NCBI RefSeq assembly: GCF_921293095.1 | Contig: NW_025791658.1 | Location: 4,712,001-4,776,000 of the forward strand | Origin: Ischnura elegans | Taxonomy: Eukaryota; Arthropoda; Insecta; Odonata; Coenagrionidae | Length of the DNA stretch: 64,000 nt | Direction: 5' to 3' | Part shown: positions 35,099-47,305 of the stretch, piece after piece | Layout: each line of letters opens with the position of its first letter | How positions within the stretch are numbered: the stretch's first letter is position 1 | Notes under the pieces: model-generated | Told to the model about the DNA's origin: nothing | Seen by the model: only the letters and a program-made list of their open reading frames with translations | The model's database searches: none | Made by a program: the position numbers and the translations under genes

Positions 35099-35515
35099 TC
35101 ATTTCGCAGGTGAGCACTGCATAAAATTACTTAAGGCAGACTTTGCGTTCTCTCCATGAACGATTGCTCGTGGATAACAATGTCTTCCTTCACCGTATTT
35201 GGCTTTCGATTGGCAAATGCAGTGGGTGATAACATCTGTACGCTCGATAGAAAGAGAGAAAGACTGATAACTTTGAGCGAACATTTCTTCTACGTACTTA
35301 TTTGCAGTGGTAAAACATACGATGCAAACCGGACAACGGGATATATCACGTGCATCCCAACCATTGTCCTTATTGTCAACGTACGTGTATAATGCACCAA
35401 ATTCCATCTCCGAAATCTTTCCGGATATTATTATCACAGTGGTATATCGGCGGGGGAGGAAAAGGGTGCTTCTTCGCCGCACGGGCGATTTCAACGATCG
35501 ACAAGGGGAACGCAA
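35099..35515 (-). CDS. Uncharacterised 138-residue ORF inside the Helitron, possible captured fragment
   Basis: An ATG-started minus-strand frame has protein-like composition and several Cys (CPVCIVC, HCICQ, HCYP, MQC). No family is recognised, and the Cys pattern does not clearly fit a RING or CCCH finger. It lies between the 274-bp repeats and the 3' hairpin terminus, where Helitrons may carry captured sequence. It could equally be chance. Confidence 0.25.
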   Translation of the reverse strand: MRSPCRSLKSPVRRRSTLFLPRRYTTVIIISGKISEMEFGALYTYVDNKDNGWDARDISRCPVCIVCFTTANKYVEEMFAQSYQSFSLSIERTDVITHCICQSKAKYGEGRHCYPRAIVHGENAKSALSNFMQCSPAK

Positions 35516-35666
35516 CCCGCGCAGATAGAAAATTTCGAAAAGAAATTTTAGATCACTGCGGAACGAGGTACGGGCTTCAAACTCACGTGGTCGATACCTT
35601 TTCCCTCAGAATACTTACCCATTTATGCACGACGCGATATTGTTCACACCGGGGGACATGGCGACA

Positions 35667-35778
35667 CCCGACGAAGTCGGGGAACGGCGAAGCCGTTAGG
35701 GGGAGCGGCCGGCGCAGCCGGCCGCGGGGGGGGTTCTAGGGGGCGTAGCCCCCTAGCGAGCGCGCGCAGCGCGGCGAG
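35667..35778 (+). terminator. Helitron 3' terminus: hairpin cluster ending GCGAG
   Basis: Perfect hairpins with GNA triloops follow each other: 35667-35681 (CCCGAC/GTCGGG, loop GAA), 35683-35697 (AACGGC/GCCGTT, GAA), 35705-35725 (9-bp stem, loop GCA) and 35736-35756 (9-bp stem, loop GTA). Then comes CGAGCGCGCGCAGCGCGGCGAG. Helitrons end with a hairpin shortly before a CTRR-type tail; here the tail is CGAG and several hairpins precede it. Confidence 0.7.
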
Positions 35779-38700
35779 TCCTATCTATATACAGCCCTTG
35801 AGGTAACTGACTCACTCATGGATACAAATTCCCGACCACTTCCAGAAGTGCTGGAGAGCTGAAATTTGGCACGCGTGCGGGGAATCCGAAATGATGCGGA
35901 GGAAAAATCCGAAAACCGGAAGTTTCCGCCACGTGTCGTCGCCAGGACGACAAAATGGCCGAAATCGGGCTTTTTCCGGGGACCGTTTTTCGGTTTTTAT
36001 TTTACTGCGCGCGAACATTTCGTGCCACATGGATGTTTAATGCATTTTTTGAAAGCTGATAAACGTGGGCACGTAAATATGTAATTATGTTAGTTTCAAT
36101 TCAAGAAAATTGCAGCCAAAATGGCGCCCAAAAATTGGTTTTTCGAAAATAATTTCATCCCTTCTGCTCCCCTCGACTTAATTTCAAGTGTATGATAACA
36201 AAAATGATTATTATATATGCTCACTTGATTCTCCATTTAACTTAGGCAGCATTTTTTTTTGTCACCATTGGCTGCCGAGGAAAAAATTAAAATATGCCGA
36301 AAATCGCCAAAAAGTACAATTTCCAAAAGATTAACACGACATTTCGTCCAGTTTTACACGACCGATATCGTTTAGACTTAGTATATGCATAAACATATTC
36401 ATTTTGTATTAGAAAATTTAAACATTTTTACAATATTGCCATCGATAAACCAGCAAAAAATTAAAAATGGCGGACACTTCCCATTTTTTCCCGGGAGTCC
36501 GTTAACTATTTATAGTTATACAGGCGATACATTTCTGTCACACGAACCCTTGATGCACATTATGAAAGCCAATAAATGTTGCCTCCTACTTATGTAATTT
36601 TTTAAGTTAATTTACAAGTTAAACGTTTTCAAAATGGCGTCAAAAAATTGATTTCTCGGAAAATATTTCATACTTTCCACTGCCGTCGGCCTTATTTTGT
36701 GATTTGGGCAACGAAAATGATTATTATATATGTTCATTACATCCTCTACGAAATATAGGTAACAATTTTCTTTCGTCGTTCTTGGTTACTCGGAAAAAAA
36801 TTAAAATATTCCGAAAATCACCAAAAATTACGATTTCCAAAAGATGAACACAGGATTTGTCAACTTTTACCTCTCCGATTTCTTTGAAATTTAATAGTTA
36901 GATACACCTATGCATTATCTTTTAGAAAGCATTAATATTTAATAAATGATTTAATTAATATAACCGCGAAAAGATAGAAATGGCGGGCACTACTAATTTT
37001 TTCCGGGGAGAGATTTACTTTTTATTGTATTACTCTCGAAATATGGATGTCATAGGGGCAACTTCTCTTAGATATGATAGTAAATGAATGTGACCATATA
37101 ATGTTGTCATTTTTAAACCCCCTGAAAACCCCTAAAAAATTAAAATTTGCATGTATGTAGCCTTTTCGGGTACTTTTCGTCAGTATTCCGCCGCATTTCC
37201 AAGCCTTACCACTCATCGCTACGGAATTGATGTAGACGATTGATGACCCCTGGCTGTACAAACCTATAAACCCCCGGTAAACCCACATACACCCCCAAAA
37301 AATAACATTTTTCATATAAGTCTACTTTTTGTGTACTTTCCGTGACTATTCCACCGCTGGTTCTTACCCCAACGACTAATACCTACGGAATTTATGTGAA
37401 CGGATGGTGACCGCCAGGAGTACACTCATATAAACCCCCGGTATCCCCCTAAAATCCCCCCAAATGTAAAATGTGTCATTAAGTCTCCAATTTGGGAACT
37501 TTTCGCAAACATTACGCCGCACTACCCGTCCCGAAATATTTGATGAGGGCGAGCCACCGTAAACCATACGGGAAAAAATACCAGAAAAACCCCCGATCGC
37601 CTCCTGGAACATCGCCGAAATTAAGATAAAATACTTTAAAGTCGCTTTTTCGAATAGTTTTCGTCACAATTTAACCGGTGCCCCTACCACTTATTAAAAC
37701 CCCTGATAGCCCCGTGAAACCTCATCGCTACGGAATTGAAGTAGACGATTGATGACTCCTGGCAGTACTAACCCATAAACCCCCGGTAAACCCTCAAACC
37801 CCCCCCCCCCAAAAAAATAAAGTTTTGCATATAGGTCTACTTTTTGGGTACTTTTCGTGACTATTCCACCGCCCCCAACGACTATCCCCGCGGAATTTAT
37901 TTCAACGGATGGTGACCGCCAGGAGTACACACATTTAAACCCCCGGTATCCCCCTGAAATCCCCCCAAATGTAAAATGTGTAATTTAGTCTCCTATTTGG
38001 GAACTTTTCGCAAACATTACGCCGCACTACCCGTCCCGAAATATTTGATGAGGGCGAGCCACCGTAAACCATACGGGAAAAAATACCAGAAAACCGCCGA
38101 TCACCTCCTGGAACATCGCCGAAAATAAGATAAAATATTTTAAAGTCGCCTTTTCGAATAGTTTTCGTCACAATTTAACCGGTGCCCTTACCACTTATTA
38201 AAACCCCCGATAACCCCGTGAAACCTCCCAAAAACATTTCTAATAAATCGCCTCTCCAGGTAAAAGAATCGTGAGACCACTGTTCCGGACCCCTACGACT
38301 TATCGGCACGGAATTCATGAGAACGATTTGTGACCACTGGTTTAACATAAGTATAAAACCCCTGGTATTCCGATGGAAACCCACGCAAAAAAATGAAAAA
38401 CTTGCCATTAAGACTTCTTTTATGGGTACTTGTCGCCACTTTCACTCCGCATTGCACTACCCTTTACAATCATCGCTACGTGATCACCGTGGATGATTGG
38501 TGACCGCATGCATAATATATTAAAACCCCCGAACGACCCTGGGCACTCTTCTCGGTGGAGAAGAGCATTAATGAGGACTAAGCGGAGCAGCCGCGGGGGG
38601 GCTCCTCAACCCCCAGGCGGCGAAGCCGCCCCACAACGAGGAACGGCGAAGCCGTTCCGAGGAGTAACTGGGGTAGGCGAGGGGGAGCTTCAGTAACCCC

Positions 38701-39115
38701 CGGGCGGCGAAGCCGCCCCGATATTCAAGCTGTGGGCTCCCCCCATCTCTGGGCGGCGAAGCCGCCCTGAAAACGAATAACGGTGAAAAAGTTCCGAAAT
38801 GCCCTCGCCCTCTGGGCGGCTATGGCGACCATAGACAGGGAACGGCGAAGCCGTTCCAAGTATTTAGCGGGGTATTCCCGGGGGGGCACAAACAACCCCT
38901 GGGCGGCGAAGCCGCCCTTGAGCGAGGAACGGCGAAGCCGTTCCGAAGAATGAGTGGGGCGCCTCCCTCATCCCTGGCCGGCGAAGCCGGCCAATAGCTG
39001 AGGTGAGATTATTCGACTTCAAAAGCCTTCGAACGACCACCAATGTAGACGGCGAAGCCGGAACCGGGGTTTTTAAGGGGCGGAGCCCCTTAACGAGCGC
39101 GCGCAGCGCAGCGAG
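35779..39115 (+). mobile_element. Non-autonomous Helitron B
   Basis: It starts TCCTATCTATATACAGCCC exactly at the end of the preceding Helitron and ends GCAGCGAG at 39115. The 5' ~250 bp includes TGACTCACTCATGGATACA and cacttccagaagtgctgg. The body from 37.0 to 38.5 kb holds diverged ~165-bp repeats (core ctacggaattnatgtggacg...gatgacc...aaacccccggta). The 3' part (38616-39091) has nine GNA-loop hairpins. No transposase is encoded; mobilisation by the adjacent autonomous copy is inferred from the shared 3' end. Confidence 0.75.
38616..39115 (+). repeat. Nine GNA-triloop mini-hairpins at the 3' end of Helitron B
   Basis: Perfect or near-perfect hairpins at 38616-38630, 38640-38658, 38702-38718, 38751-38767, 38839-38857, 38901-38917, 38927-38945, 38976-38992 and 39075-39091. 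Stems differ (GGCGGC, GGAACGGC, GGGCGGC, GGCCGGC, AAGGGGC) but both arms always match, and the core is always GC-GNA-GC. Confidence 0.85.
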
Positions 39116-42100
39116 TCTCTATTATATACAGCGCTTGGGGTAACTGACTGACTGATGGATACAAATTCCCGACCACTTCCAGAAGTGCTGGAGAGCTGAA
39201 ATTTGGCACGCGTCCGGGGAACCCGAAATGATTCGGAGGAAAAATCCGAAAACCGGAAGTTTACGCCACGTGTCGCCGCTAGGACGACAAAATGGCCGAA
39301 ATCGGGCTTTTTCCGGATACCGTCTTTCGGTTTTTATTTTACTGCGCGCGAATGGTGTGTGCCACACGGATCGCTAATGCGTTTATGGAAAGCTGATAAA
39401 CGTGGGCACGTAATAACGTAATGATCTTAATTTTTTTTAAGAAAAATTGCAGCCAAAATGGCGTCCAAATATTCGTTTTTCTATTAAAATTTCATAACTT
39501 CCGCTCCCTTCGACTTAATTTAAGGTATAGGATAACGAAAACGATTATTATATATGCTTATGACATCGTCTACGAAATGTAGGTAACAATTTTCTTTCCT
39601 CGTCCTTGGTTACTCAGAAAAAAATTAAAACATTCCGAAAATCACCGAAAATTACGATTTCCAAAAGATTAACATAAGATTATGTCAATTTTAACCTGAC
39701 CGATTTTTTTCAAACTTTGTAGTTACATACACTTATGTATTGTCTTTCAGAAAACATGAACGTTTAATAAATGATTCAATGCATTTAACCGCGAAAAAAT
39801 AAAAATGGCGGGCACTACTCACTTTTTTCGGGGACTGGTTTGCTTTTTATTGTATTAGTCTTGAAATATGGATGTCATAGGGCACACTTCTGTTAGATAT
39901 GACAGTAAATGAATGTGACCATATAATTTCGTCATCTTTTAACCCCCCGAAACCCCCTAAAAAATTAAAATTTGCACATAAATAGTCTTTTCGGGTACTT
40001 TACGTCACAATTCCGCCGCTTTTCCAAGCCTTACCACTCATCGCTACGGAATTGATGTGGACAATTGATGACCCCTGGTAGTACAAACCTATAAACCCCC
40101 GGTAAACCCACATACACCCCCCAAAAAAATAAAAAAATTCATAAAAGTCTACTTTTTTGGTACTTTTCGTGACTAAACAACCGCCCCCAACGACTCATCC
40201 CCACGGAATTTATGTGAACGGTTGGTAACCGCCAGAAGTACACGCATATAAACCCCCGGTATCCCCCTGAAATCCCCACTAAGTGTAAAATGTGCCATTA
40301 TGTCTCCTATTTGGTAACTTCTCGCAAACAATACGCCGCACTACCCGTACCCTCTGAGATTTAGATCCGGAATATTTCATGAGGGCGGGCCACCGTAAAC
40401 CATACGGGAAAATATACAAGGATAATATATACGGCAAAATATACAAAACCTCCGAAGGAAAAATCCAAAAACCGGAAGTTTCCGCCACGTGTCGTGGCTA
40501 GGACGACAAAATGGCCGAAATCGCGCCTTTTCCGGGGACGGTATTTCGGTTTTTATTTTACTGCGCGTGAACGGTGTGTGCCACGCGGATAGTTTATGCA
40601 CGTTTTAAAAGCTGATGAATGTACTCACGTAAATATGTAATGGTCTTAGATAATTTTAAAATAAATTGCTGCACAAATGGCGTCCGAAAATGTTTTTTTC
40701 GAAACAAATTTCATAACTCCCTCTCCCCTCGTCGTAATGGCAGGTGTAGGATACTGAAAATGATTATTATATATGCTCATAACATCGTCTACTTTATGTA
40801 GGTAACAATTTTCTTTCGTCGTCCATGGTTTTCCAGAAAAAAATAAAAACGTTCCCAAAATCACCGAAAATTACGATTTTCAAAAGATTGACACAAGCTT
40901 TCTTCAATGTTTTCCCGACCGATGTCTTCTAAACTCCACAATTACATACATTTATGCGTATGGTTTCCGAAAATGTAAGAATTTAATAAATGTTGCAGTC
41001 GATATAACTGCGACAAAATAAAAATGGCGGACACTACTAATTTTTCCGGGGAGAAGTTTACTTTTTATTGTACTACTATCGAAATATGGATGTCATAGGG
41101 GCAAATTCTCTTAGATATGATAGTAAATGCATGTGACCATATGATAAGGTCATCTTTAAACCCCCTGAAACCCCCTAAAAAATTAAAATTTGCATATAAG
41201 TAGCCTTTTCGGGTACTTTTCATCACAATTCCGCCGCTTTTCCAAGCCTTACCACTCATCGCTACGGAATTTGTGTGGACAATTGATGACCCCTGGTAGT
41301 CATAAAACCTATCAACCCCCGGTAAACCCACATACACCCCCCAAAAAATAAGGTTTAGCCAATAAGTCTACTTTTTCGGTACTTTTCGTGACTATTCCAC
41401 CGCTGGTTCTTACCCCAACGACTCATCCCTACGGAATTTAAGTGAACGGATGGTGACCGCCAACAGTACACACATATAAACCCCCGGTATCCCCCTGAAA
41501 TCCCCCCAAATGTAAAATGGGCCATTAAGTCTCCTGTTTGGGAACTTCTCGCAAACATTACGCCGCACTACCCGTCCCCTCTGAGCTCTAGATCCGGAAT
41601 ATTTGATGAGGGCGGGCCACCGTAAACCATACGGGAAAATATACCAGAAAACCCCCGATCAACTCGTGGAACCTCGCCGAAAAAAAATTTAAAAAAATTA
41701 AAGTCGCTTTTCCGAGTAGTTTTCGTCACAATTTAGCCGGTGCCTCTACTACTTATTAAAACCCCCGATATCCCCGTGAAACCTCCAAGAAAATTTTTCT
41801 AATAAATCGCCTCTCCGGGTAAGAGAATCGTCAGACTTCCGCCACTGTTCCGGACCCCTAGGACTTATCGGCACGGAATTTATGAGAACGATTTGTGACC
41901 ACTCGTTTTCACACGTATAAGACCCCCGGTATTCCGTTGGAACCCCCCGAAAAAAATGAATACTTGCCATTAAGTCTTTTTTATGGGTACTTGTCGCCAC
42001 TATTACGCCGCATTGCACTATCCTTTAAAATCATCGCCACATGATAACTGTGGACGATTGATGACCGCATGAATAACACATGAAAACCCCTTAATCCCCC

Positions 42101-42317
42101 TGGGCACCCCTCTCGGTGGAGAGGAAAATTTATGAGGACTAAGCGGAGCAGCCGCGGGGGGCTCATCATCCCCAAGGCGGCGAAACCGTTCCGAGGAGTA
42201 ACTGGCGTAGGCGAGGGGGAGCTACAGTAACCCCCGGGCGGCGAAGCCGCCCCGATATTTGAAACGGCGTAGTAAACGAATAACGGTGAAACAGTTCCAA
42301 AATGCCCTTGCCCTCTG

Positions 42318-44352
42318 TAGGGGCTTTCTCTAACTCGATAGCAAGTCTTATCGACGTTGCTGCGTCGTTAGCTTATCGAAAATCTTCACTAACGACAATT
42401 GGTTTTCTCTACGCTCGCTTAACGATATTTTCTCGATAGCACTAACGAAAAATGCCGATAGCTTATCGGGGGACTTGGGAGCCCGTCTTAAGCTTATCGA
42501 CGCCCGCTATAATGTTTTTAGGTATCGGTTGCTCAGTGCGTGGTAAAGTTATGATTCTGCTACCACAAAGGGATAAAGGTATTTTTACTTGAAAAATTAT
42601 AGATACACTTTTGCAAAGGAGATGGAAAGCATTAAAACGTTTTGCAGCAATCAATGATTATAAAAAGTGGCAACAGAGACATTAGTTTTTGCTGGGGAGT
42701 AAACATGTTGTTTGAAGTAGATTTAAGAAAGTTATTTACCTTGTGAAAATAACATTTACACATTCCAATTATAGTGCTCCGATTATTTTCAGCCGATAGT
42801 TTATTTAGGCTCGATTGATCGGTCTTAACTTTTTAGGTAGGGATCTAATCACATCTTGAGGAGAGAGCAAATGTAATTAAGCATCTAGTGCAGAGAAGAC
42901 GACTTAGGAATGTTCAGAATCCTAATTTTCGCCGAATTTTTAATTCAAAACAACCTTTTGAATAACCCCCGATGTGGCCGTAACACTGACGGGTTTTTTG
43001 ACGCCTTTTTTTGGCTGGCTAACGCCACCGTTCACGAAAATAATTACGGTTTCCCTCATTTACTCAGAACTCATTAGTCGTCACTTTTAACTTTTGCAAT
43101 GCTGTTAAACTAAGTCCCAACGAAAAATATACCTGTGTTTTGATGGGTACATGCATACACTTATTTTAGTATCATTTTCAGCTGCTGATTGCAGTGATTT
43201 CCTATGCCTTATTGTGGCTACCAACGATAAACATTTGATACGCTTTGCTTTTGTGTGAATTTAATCAGTGATTCGATGCCTCAACATGGTGGGCGACTAT
43301 GAAAATATTCATATTACTTCCTTAAATGCACATTTTTTTCTATGTTTACTTTATTGTGCTTATCTTTGCTTTGCGTAGAATATAATTATAAGTAATAACA
43401 ACACCAACAACATTAACACTTCCGTAATCTTTACTCAAGAAATTGACCCTAAAAAGCGTTAAGTATGTGACACGAGCTTACAATCACAACACTCACGATG
43501 ATTCCTTCCATGACATCCGCGTAATCTCGGTATTTGTTATAAACGAATTGATTTAAAGCATCTCAAAATATGATGAAAGCGTCAATAAGTTTTTCTAATT
43601 GAATAACTACCGCTGTGGAAGTTGTGGACTTAAAGCGGAAATAAGGCAAACGATGTAAACAAGCCGTGGCTGAAGATGCACTCCGAAATTTACATTGTTA
43701 CAATACTAATAAAAATAATTTTGTTACTACTAAAATCACGAGAGTGAAATTATTATAGGCGTAGGTGAACGAGTAAGTAGCAGAGAAAGTCCTCTTCAAG
43801 ATAATTATACTTGAAAATTACGATACATAGTGCACCAAAAGTAGCCGATATTCTTCTATCGACGACTGTTGAATCCTTGAATATACACGCTTATTTACAC
43901 TAGTTTCCCCCTTATTTTATTTTTTTCTTCATGGAAATATATTACGACACATTATAAAAACAGTAAATGAATCCACTACTAAAATGATACTCATCAGTTT
44001 TCTCCATCATTTATTATTCTTTTCCAAATCGACCGGTGCGTTCTTTAGCAGATTCTTGTTTATTTATGGTGACTATTTATCGTTTATTAGTTACCGTAGT
44101 TAGGCACTGCTTCTTAATGCTACCGAACGAATAAATCTAGGCATGTGATTGGTTGAAAATTCTAGCCTCACTCGCAGGCGCCGACGGTGTATTGTTTGCT
44201 ATCGACGAGCCGTGGTCTTGTTTTGCAACGACGAGCTGTCGTTAAGGTGAGATACAGAAACACACTTTCGATAAGAGGGTGTCGTTGCAAGAGAGGACTT
44301 TCGTTAACAACCCGTTAACAACAAAACGTTAACGAGTTAGAGAAAGCCCCTA
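42318..44352. mobile_element. 2.0-kb TIR DNA transposon (non-autonomous), 3-bp target duplication CTG
   Basis: The left terminus is TAGGGGCTTTCTCTAACTCG and the right terminus is its exact reverse complement. It is flanked by CTG (42315-42317 and 44353-44355). Paralogous empty sites (gccctctgggcggctat at about 38812 and 46455) lack the insert and have one CTG, proving the boundaries. Subterminal zones are rich in cgataag/cttatcg and cgttaac motifs. No transposase ORF; the superfamily is not assigned. Confidence 0.85.
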
Positions 44353-46605
44353 CTGGGCGGCTATGCCGACCCCTGACGAGGAACGGCGAGGCCATTCCGA
44401 GTATTAAGCGGGGTAGCCCCGGGGGGGCACACCCAACCCCCGGGCGGCGAAGCCGCCTCTCAACGAGGAACGGCGTAGCCGTTCCGAGGAATGAGTGGGG
44501 TGCTTCCCTACCCCCTGGCCGGCGAAGCCGGCCACTAGCTGAGGTGAGATTATTCGAACTAAAATTTTTCGAAGAACCACAAATGTAGACGGCGAAGCCG
44601 GAACAGGGGATTTTAAGGGGCGGAGCCCCTTAAAAATCGCGCCTTTTCCGGGGACGGTATTTCCGTTTTTATTTTACTGCGCGTGAACGGTGTGTGCCAC
44701 GCGGATAGTTTATGTACGTTTTGAAATCTGATGAATGTAGTCACGTAATTATGCAATGGATTTAGATAATTTTAAAGTAAATCGCTGCACAAATGGCGTC
44801 CGAAAATGCTTTTTCGAAACAAATGTCATAACTCCCTCTCCCATCGTCGTAATTGCAGGTGTAGGATACTGAAAATGATTATTATATATGCTCATAAAAT
44901 CGTCTACGATATATAGGTAAGAATTTTCTTTCGTCGTCCATGGTTTTCCAGAAAAAATATAAACGTTCCCAAAATCACCGAAAATTACGATTTTCAAAAG
45001 GTTGACACAAGATTTCTTCAATGTTTTCCCGACCGATGTCTTTTAAACTCCACAATTACATACATCTATGCATGTGGTTTCAGAAAATATAAGAACTTAA
45101 TAAATGTTGCAGTCGATATAACTGCGGAAAAATAAAAATGGCGGACAATACTAATTTTTTCCGGGAAGAGGTTTACTTTTTATTGTACTACTATCGAAAT
45201 ATGGATGTCATACGGGCAACTTCTCTTATACATGATAGTAAATGCATGTGACCATATGATAAGGCCATATTTAAGCCCACTGAAAACCCTAAAAAATTAA
45301 AATTTGAATGTAAGTAGCCTTTTTGGGTACTTTTCATCACAATTCCACCGCTTTTCTAGCCTTACCACTCATCGCTACGGAATTGATGTGGACAATTGAT
45401 GACCCCTGGTAGTAAAAACCTATAAACCCCCGGTAAACCCACCTACAACCCCCAAAAAATAAAATTTTGTATATAAGTCTACTTTTTCGGTATTTTTCGT
45501 GACTTTCCACCGCTGGTTCTTACCCCAGCGACTCATCCCTACGGAATTCAAGTGAACGGATGGTGACCGCCAGGAGTACACACATATAAACCCCCGGTAT
45601 CCCCCTGAAATCCCCCCAAATGTAAAATGTGCCATTAAGTCTCCTATTTGGGAACTTCTCGCAAACATTACGCCGAACTACCAGTCCCCTCTGAGCTCTA
45701 GATCCAGAATTTTTCGTGAAGGCGGGCCACCGGAAACCATACGGGAAAAAATACCAGAAAACCCCCGATCACCTCCTGGAACTTCGCCAAAAAAAAAATT
45801 TTAATTTGCCTTTCCGAGTAGTTTTCGTCACAATTTAGCCGGTGCCACTACTACTTATTAAAACCCCCGATAACCCCGTGAAACCTCCCAAAACATTTCT
45901 AATAAATTGCCTCTCCGGGTAAAAGAATCGTCAGAATTCCGCCTCTATTTCGGACCCCTAGGACTTATCAGCACGCAATTTATGAGAACGATTTGTGACC
46001 ACTGGTTTAACACAAGTATAAAACCCCCGGTATTCCGTTGGAATCCCCCGCAAAAAATGAAATATTTCCCATTAAGTCTTCTTTTATGCGTACTTGTCGA
46101 ACTTATTACGTCGCATTGCACTACACTTTACAATCATCGCTGCATAATCACTGTGGAAGATTGGTGACCGCATGTATAACACATTGAAACCCCGAATCCC
46201 CCTGAGCACCCCTCTCGGTGGAGGAGACCATTTATGAGGACTTAGCGGAGTAGCCGCGGGAGGCTCTTCATCCCCAAGGCGGCGAAGATGTTCCGAGGAG
46301 TAACTGGCGTAGGCGAGCGGGAGCTTCAGTAACCCCCGGGGGGCGAAGCTGCCCCGATGTTCAAGCGGCGCAGCCGCTGTGGGCTCCATCCACCCCTGGG
46401 CGGCTAAACCGCCCCTTAAACGAATAACGGTGAAAAGGTTCCGAAATGCCCTCGCCCTCTGGGCGGCTATGCCGACCCCAGACGAGGAACGGCGAGGCCG
46501 TTCCGAGTATTAAGTGGGGCAGCCCCGGGGGGCATACTCAACCCCTGGGCGGCGAAGCCGCCCATCAACGACGAACGGCGAAGCCGTTCCGAGGAATGAG
46601 TAGGG

Positions 46606-46803
46606 CCATAGGCGGATCCAGGGGGGGGGCACGGGGGCACGTGCCCCCCCCAGACCCTCAAAAATATGCATGATTTTTAGTACGGTCCCATTATCATTGC
46701 ATTCGTTTTGTATTACGAGGTATCCTTGTGCCCCACCCAGAACAAAATCCTGGATACGGCCTTGCTTGTGCCCCTCCCAGAAAAAAATCCTGGATCCGCC
46801 CCT
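46606..46803. mobile_element. hAT-like MITE inside Helitron C, exact 8-bp target duplication
   Basis: It is flanked by gagtaggg on both sides (46598-46605 and 46804-46811). Termini are ccataGGCGGATCCAGG and CCTGGATCCGCCcct, with an interior of G- and C-rich tracts (cacgggggcacgtgcccccc). No coding. It is younger than the Helitron it sits in. Confidence 0.8.
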
Positions 46804-46966
46804 GAGTAGGGCGCTTCCCTACCCCCTGGCCGGCGAAGCCGGCCCCTAGCCGAGGTGAGATTATTCGAATTAAAATTCTTCGAACGACCACAAATGTAGA
46901 CGGCGAAGCCGGAACCGGGGTTTTTAAGGGGCGGAGCCCCTTAACGAGCGCGCGGAGCGCAGCGAG

Positions 46967-47300
46967 TCATAAGAGTATAATCATTATAGGCGTAGGTGAA
47001 CGAATAGTGCGTAGCGGACGAAGTCCTCTTCAAGACAATTATACTTGTAAATTCCCATATATTAAGCTCAAAAATTGGCGGTATTCTTCCGTCGACGACT
47101 GTTTAACCCTCTAATATAGACGCTTATTTACTTAGGCTAGAAAATATCCGATAGGAAAAGAGTAAAATCTCCAAACACAAGCCACATCGTATTTTTAACT
47201 TCTTCCCGGGCTGCCGAGTATCCTGCTGCGTTTTCGGAGTGTCTCATTTGTTTATTGCAAAGAATCGAGAAATATGATTGGACGTGTACAAAACTCCGCC
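46967..47300. mobile_element. Truncated second copy of the 42318-44352 transposon family
   Basis: Bases 46967-47130 align with 43735-43900 (cattataggcgtaggtgaacga, gtcctcttcaaga, cgacgactgtt, gcttattta). The Helitron array ends precisely at a T that in the homologous copy is preceded by A, fitting Helitron insertion between A and T. The left part of this copy is not seen beside the array. Confidence 0.6.
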
Positions 47301-47305
47301 CCTGG

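Larger units (their letters stand above)
27651..35778 (+). mobile_element. Autonomous Helitron with protease-like and Rep/helicase ORFs
   Basis: It contains two long plus-strand ORFs (28001-28978 and the Rep/helicase frame to 33480). Then come three 274-bp repeats, about 1.4 kb of AT-rich sequence and a 3' terminus of stable hairpins ending in GCGAG at 35778. The same 3' domain ends the non-autonomous copies at 39115 and 46966, which links them to this element. No TC-start 5' end of the type seen at 35779 is visible; 27651 is only the place where the neighbouring repeat stops. Confidence 0.7.
39116..46966 (+). mobile_element. Non-autonomous Helitron C, composite of three partial units
   Basis: It starts TCTCTATTATATACAGCGC and ends GCAGCGAG (46966), followed by T. 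Homology shows three units. C-i runs 39116 to about 40448. C-ii runs from about 40449, re-entering roughly 100 bp into the 5' region, to the terminal hairpin near 44633. C-iii starts about 190 bp into the 5' region and runs to 46966. Each unit repeats the body motif and most end in hairpin arrays (42.13-42.26 plus 44.36-44.63 kb, and 46.23-46.97 kb). Younger insertions lie at 42318-44352 and 46606-46803. No ORF of interest. Confidence 0.7.

Noticed and set aside
35866-36084. 72-residue frame conserved in Helitron B and C 5' regions (also 39203-39421)
   Set aside because: It starts with TTG and simply reflects DNA-level identity of the 5' region; differences do not look synonymous-biased.
38616-39091. 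CRISPR-like array of palindromic repeats
   Set aside because: Repeats differ in sequence and spacing, there are no uniform spacers or cas genes, and the context is a eukaryotic Helitron terminus.
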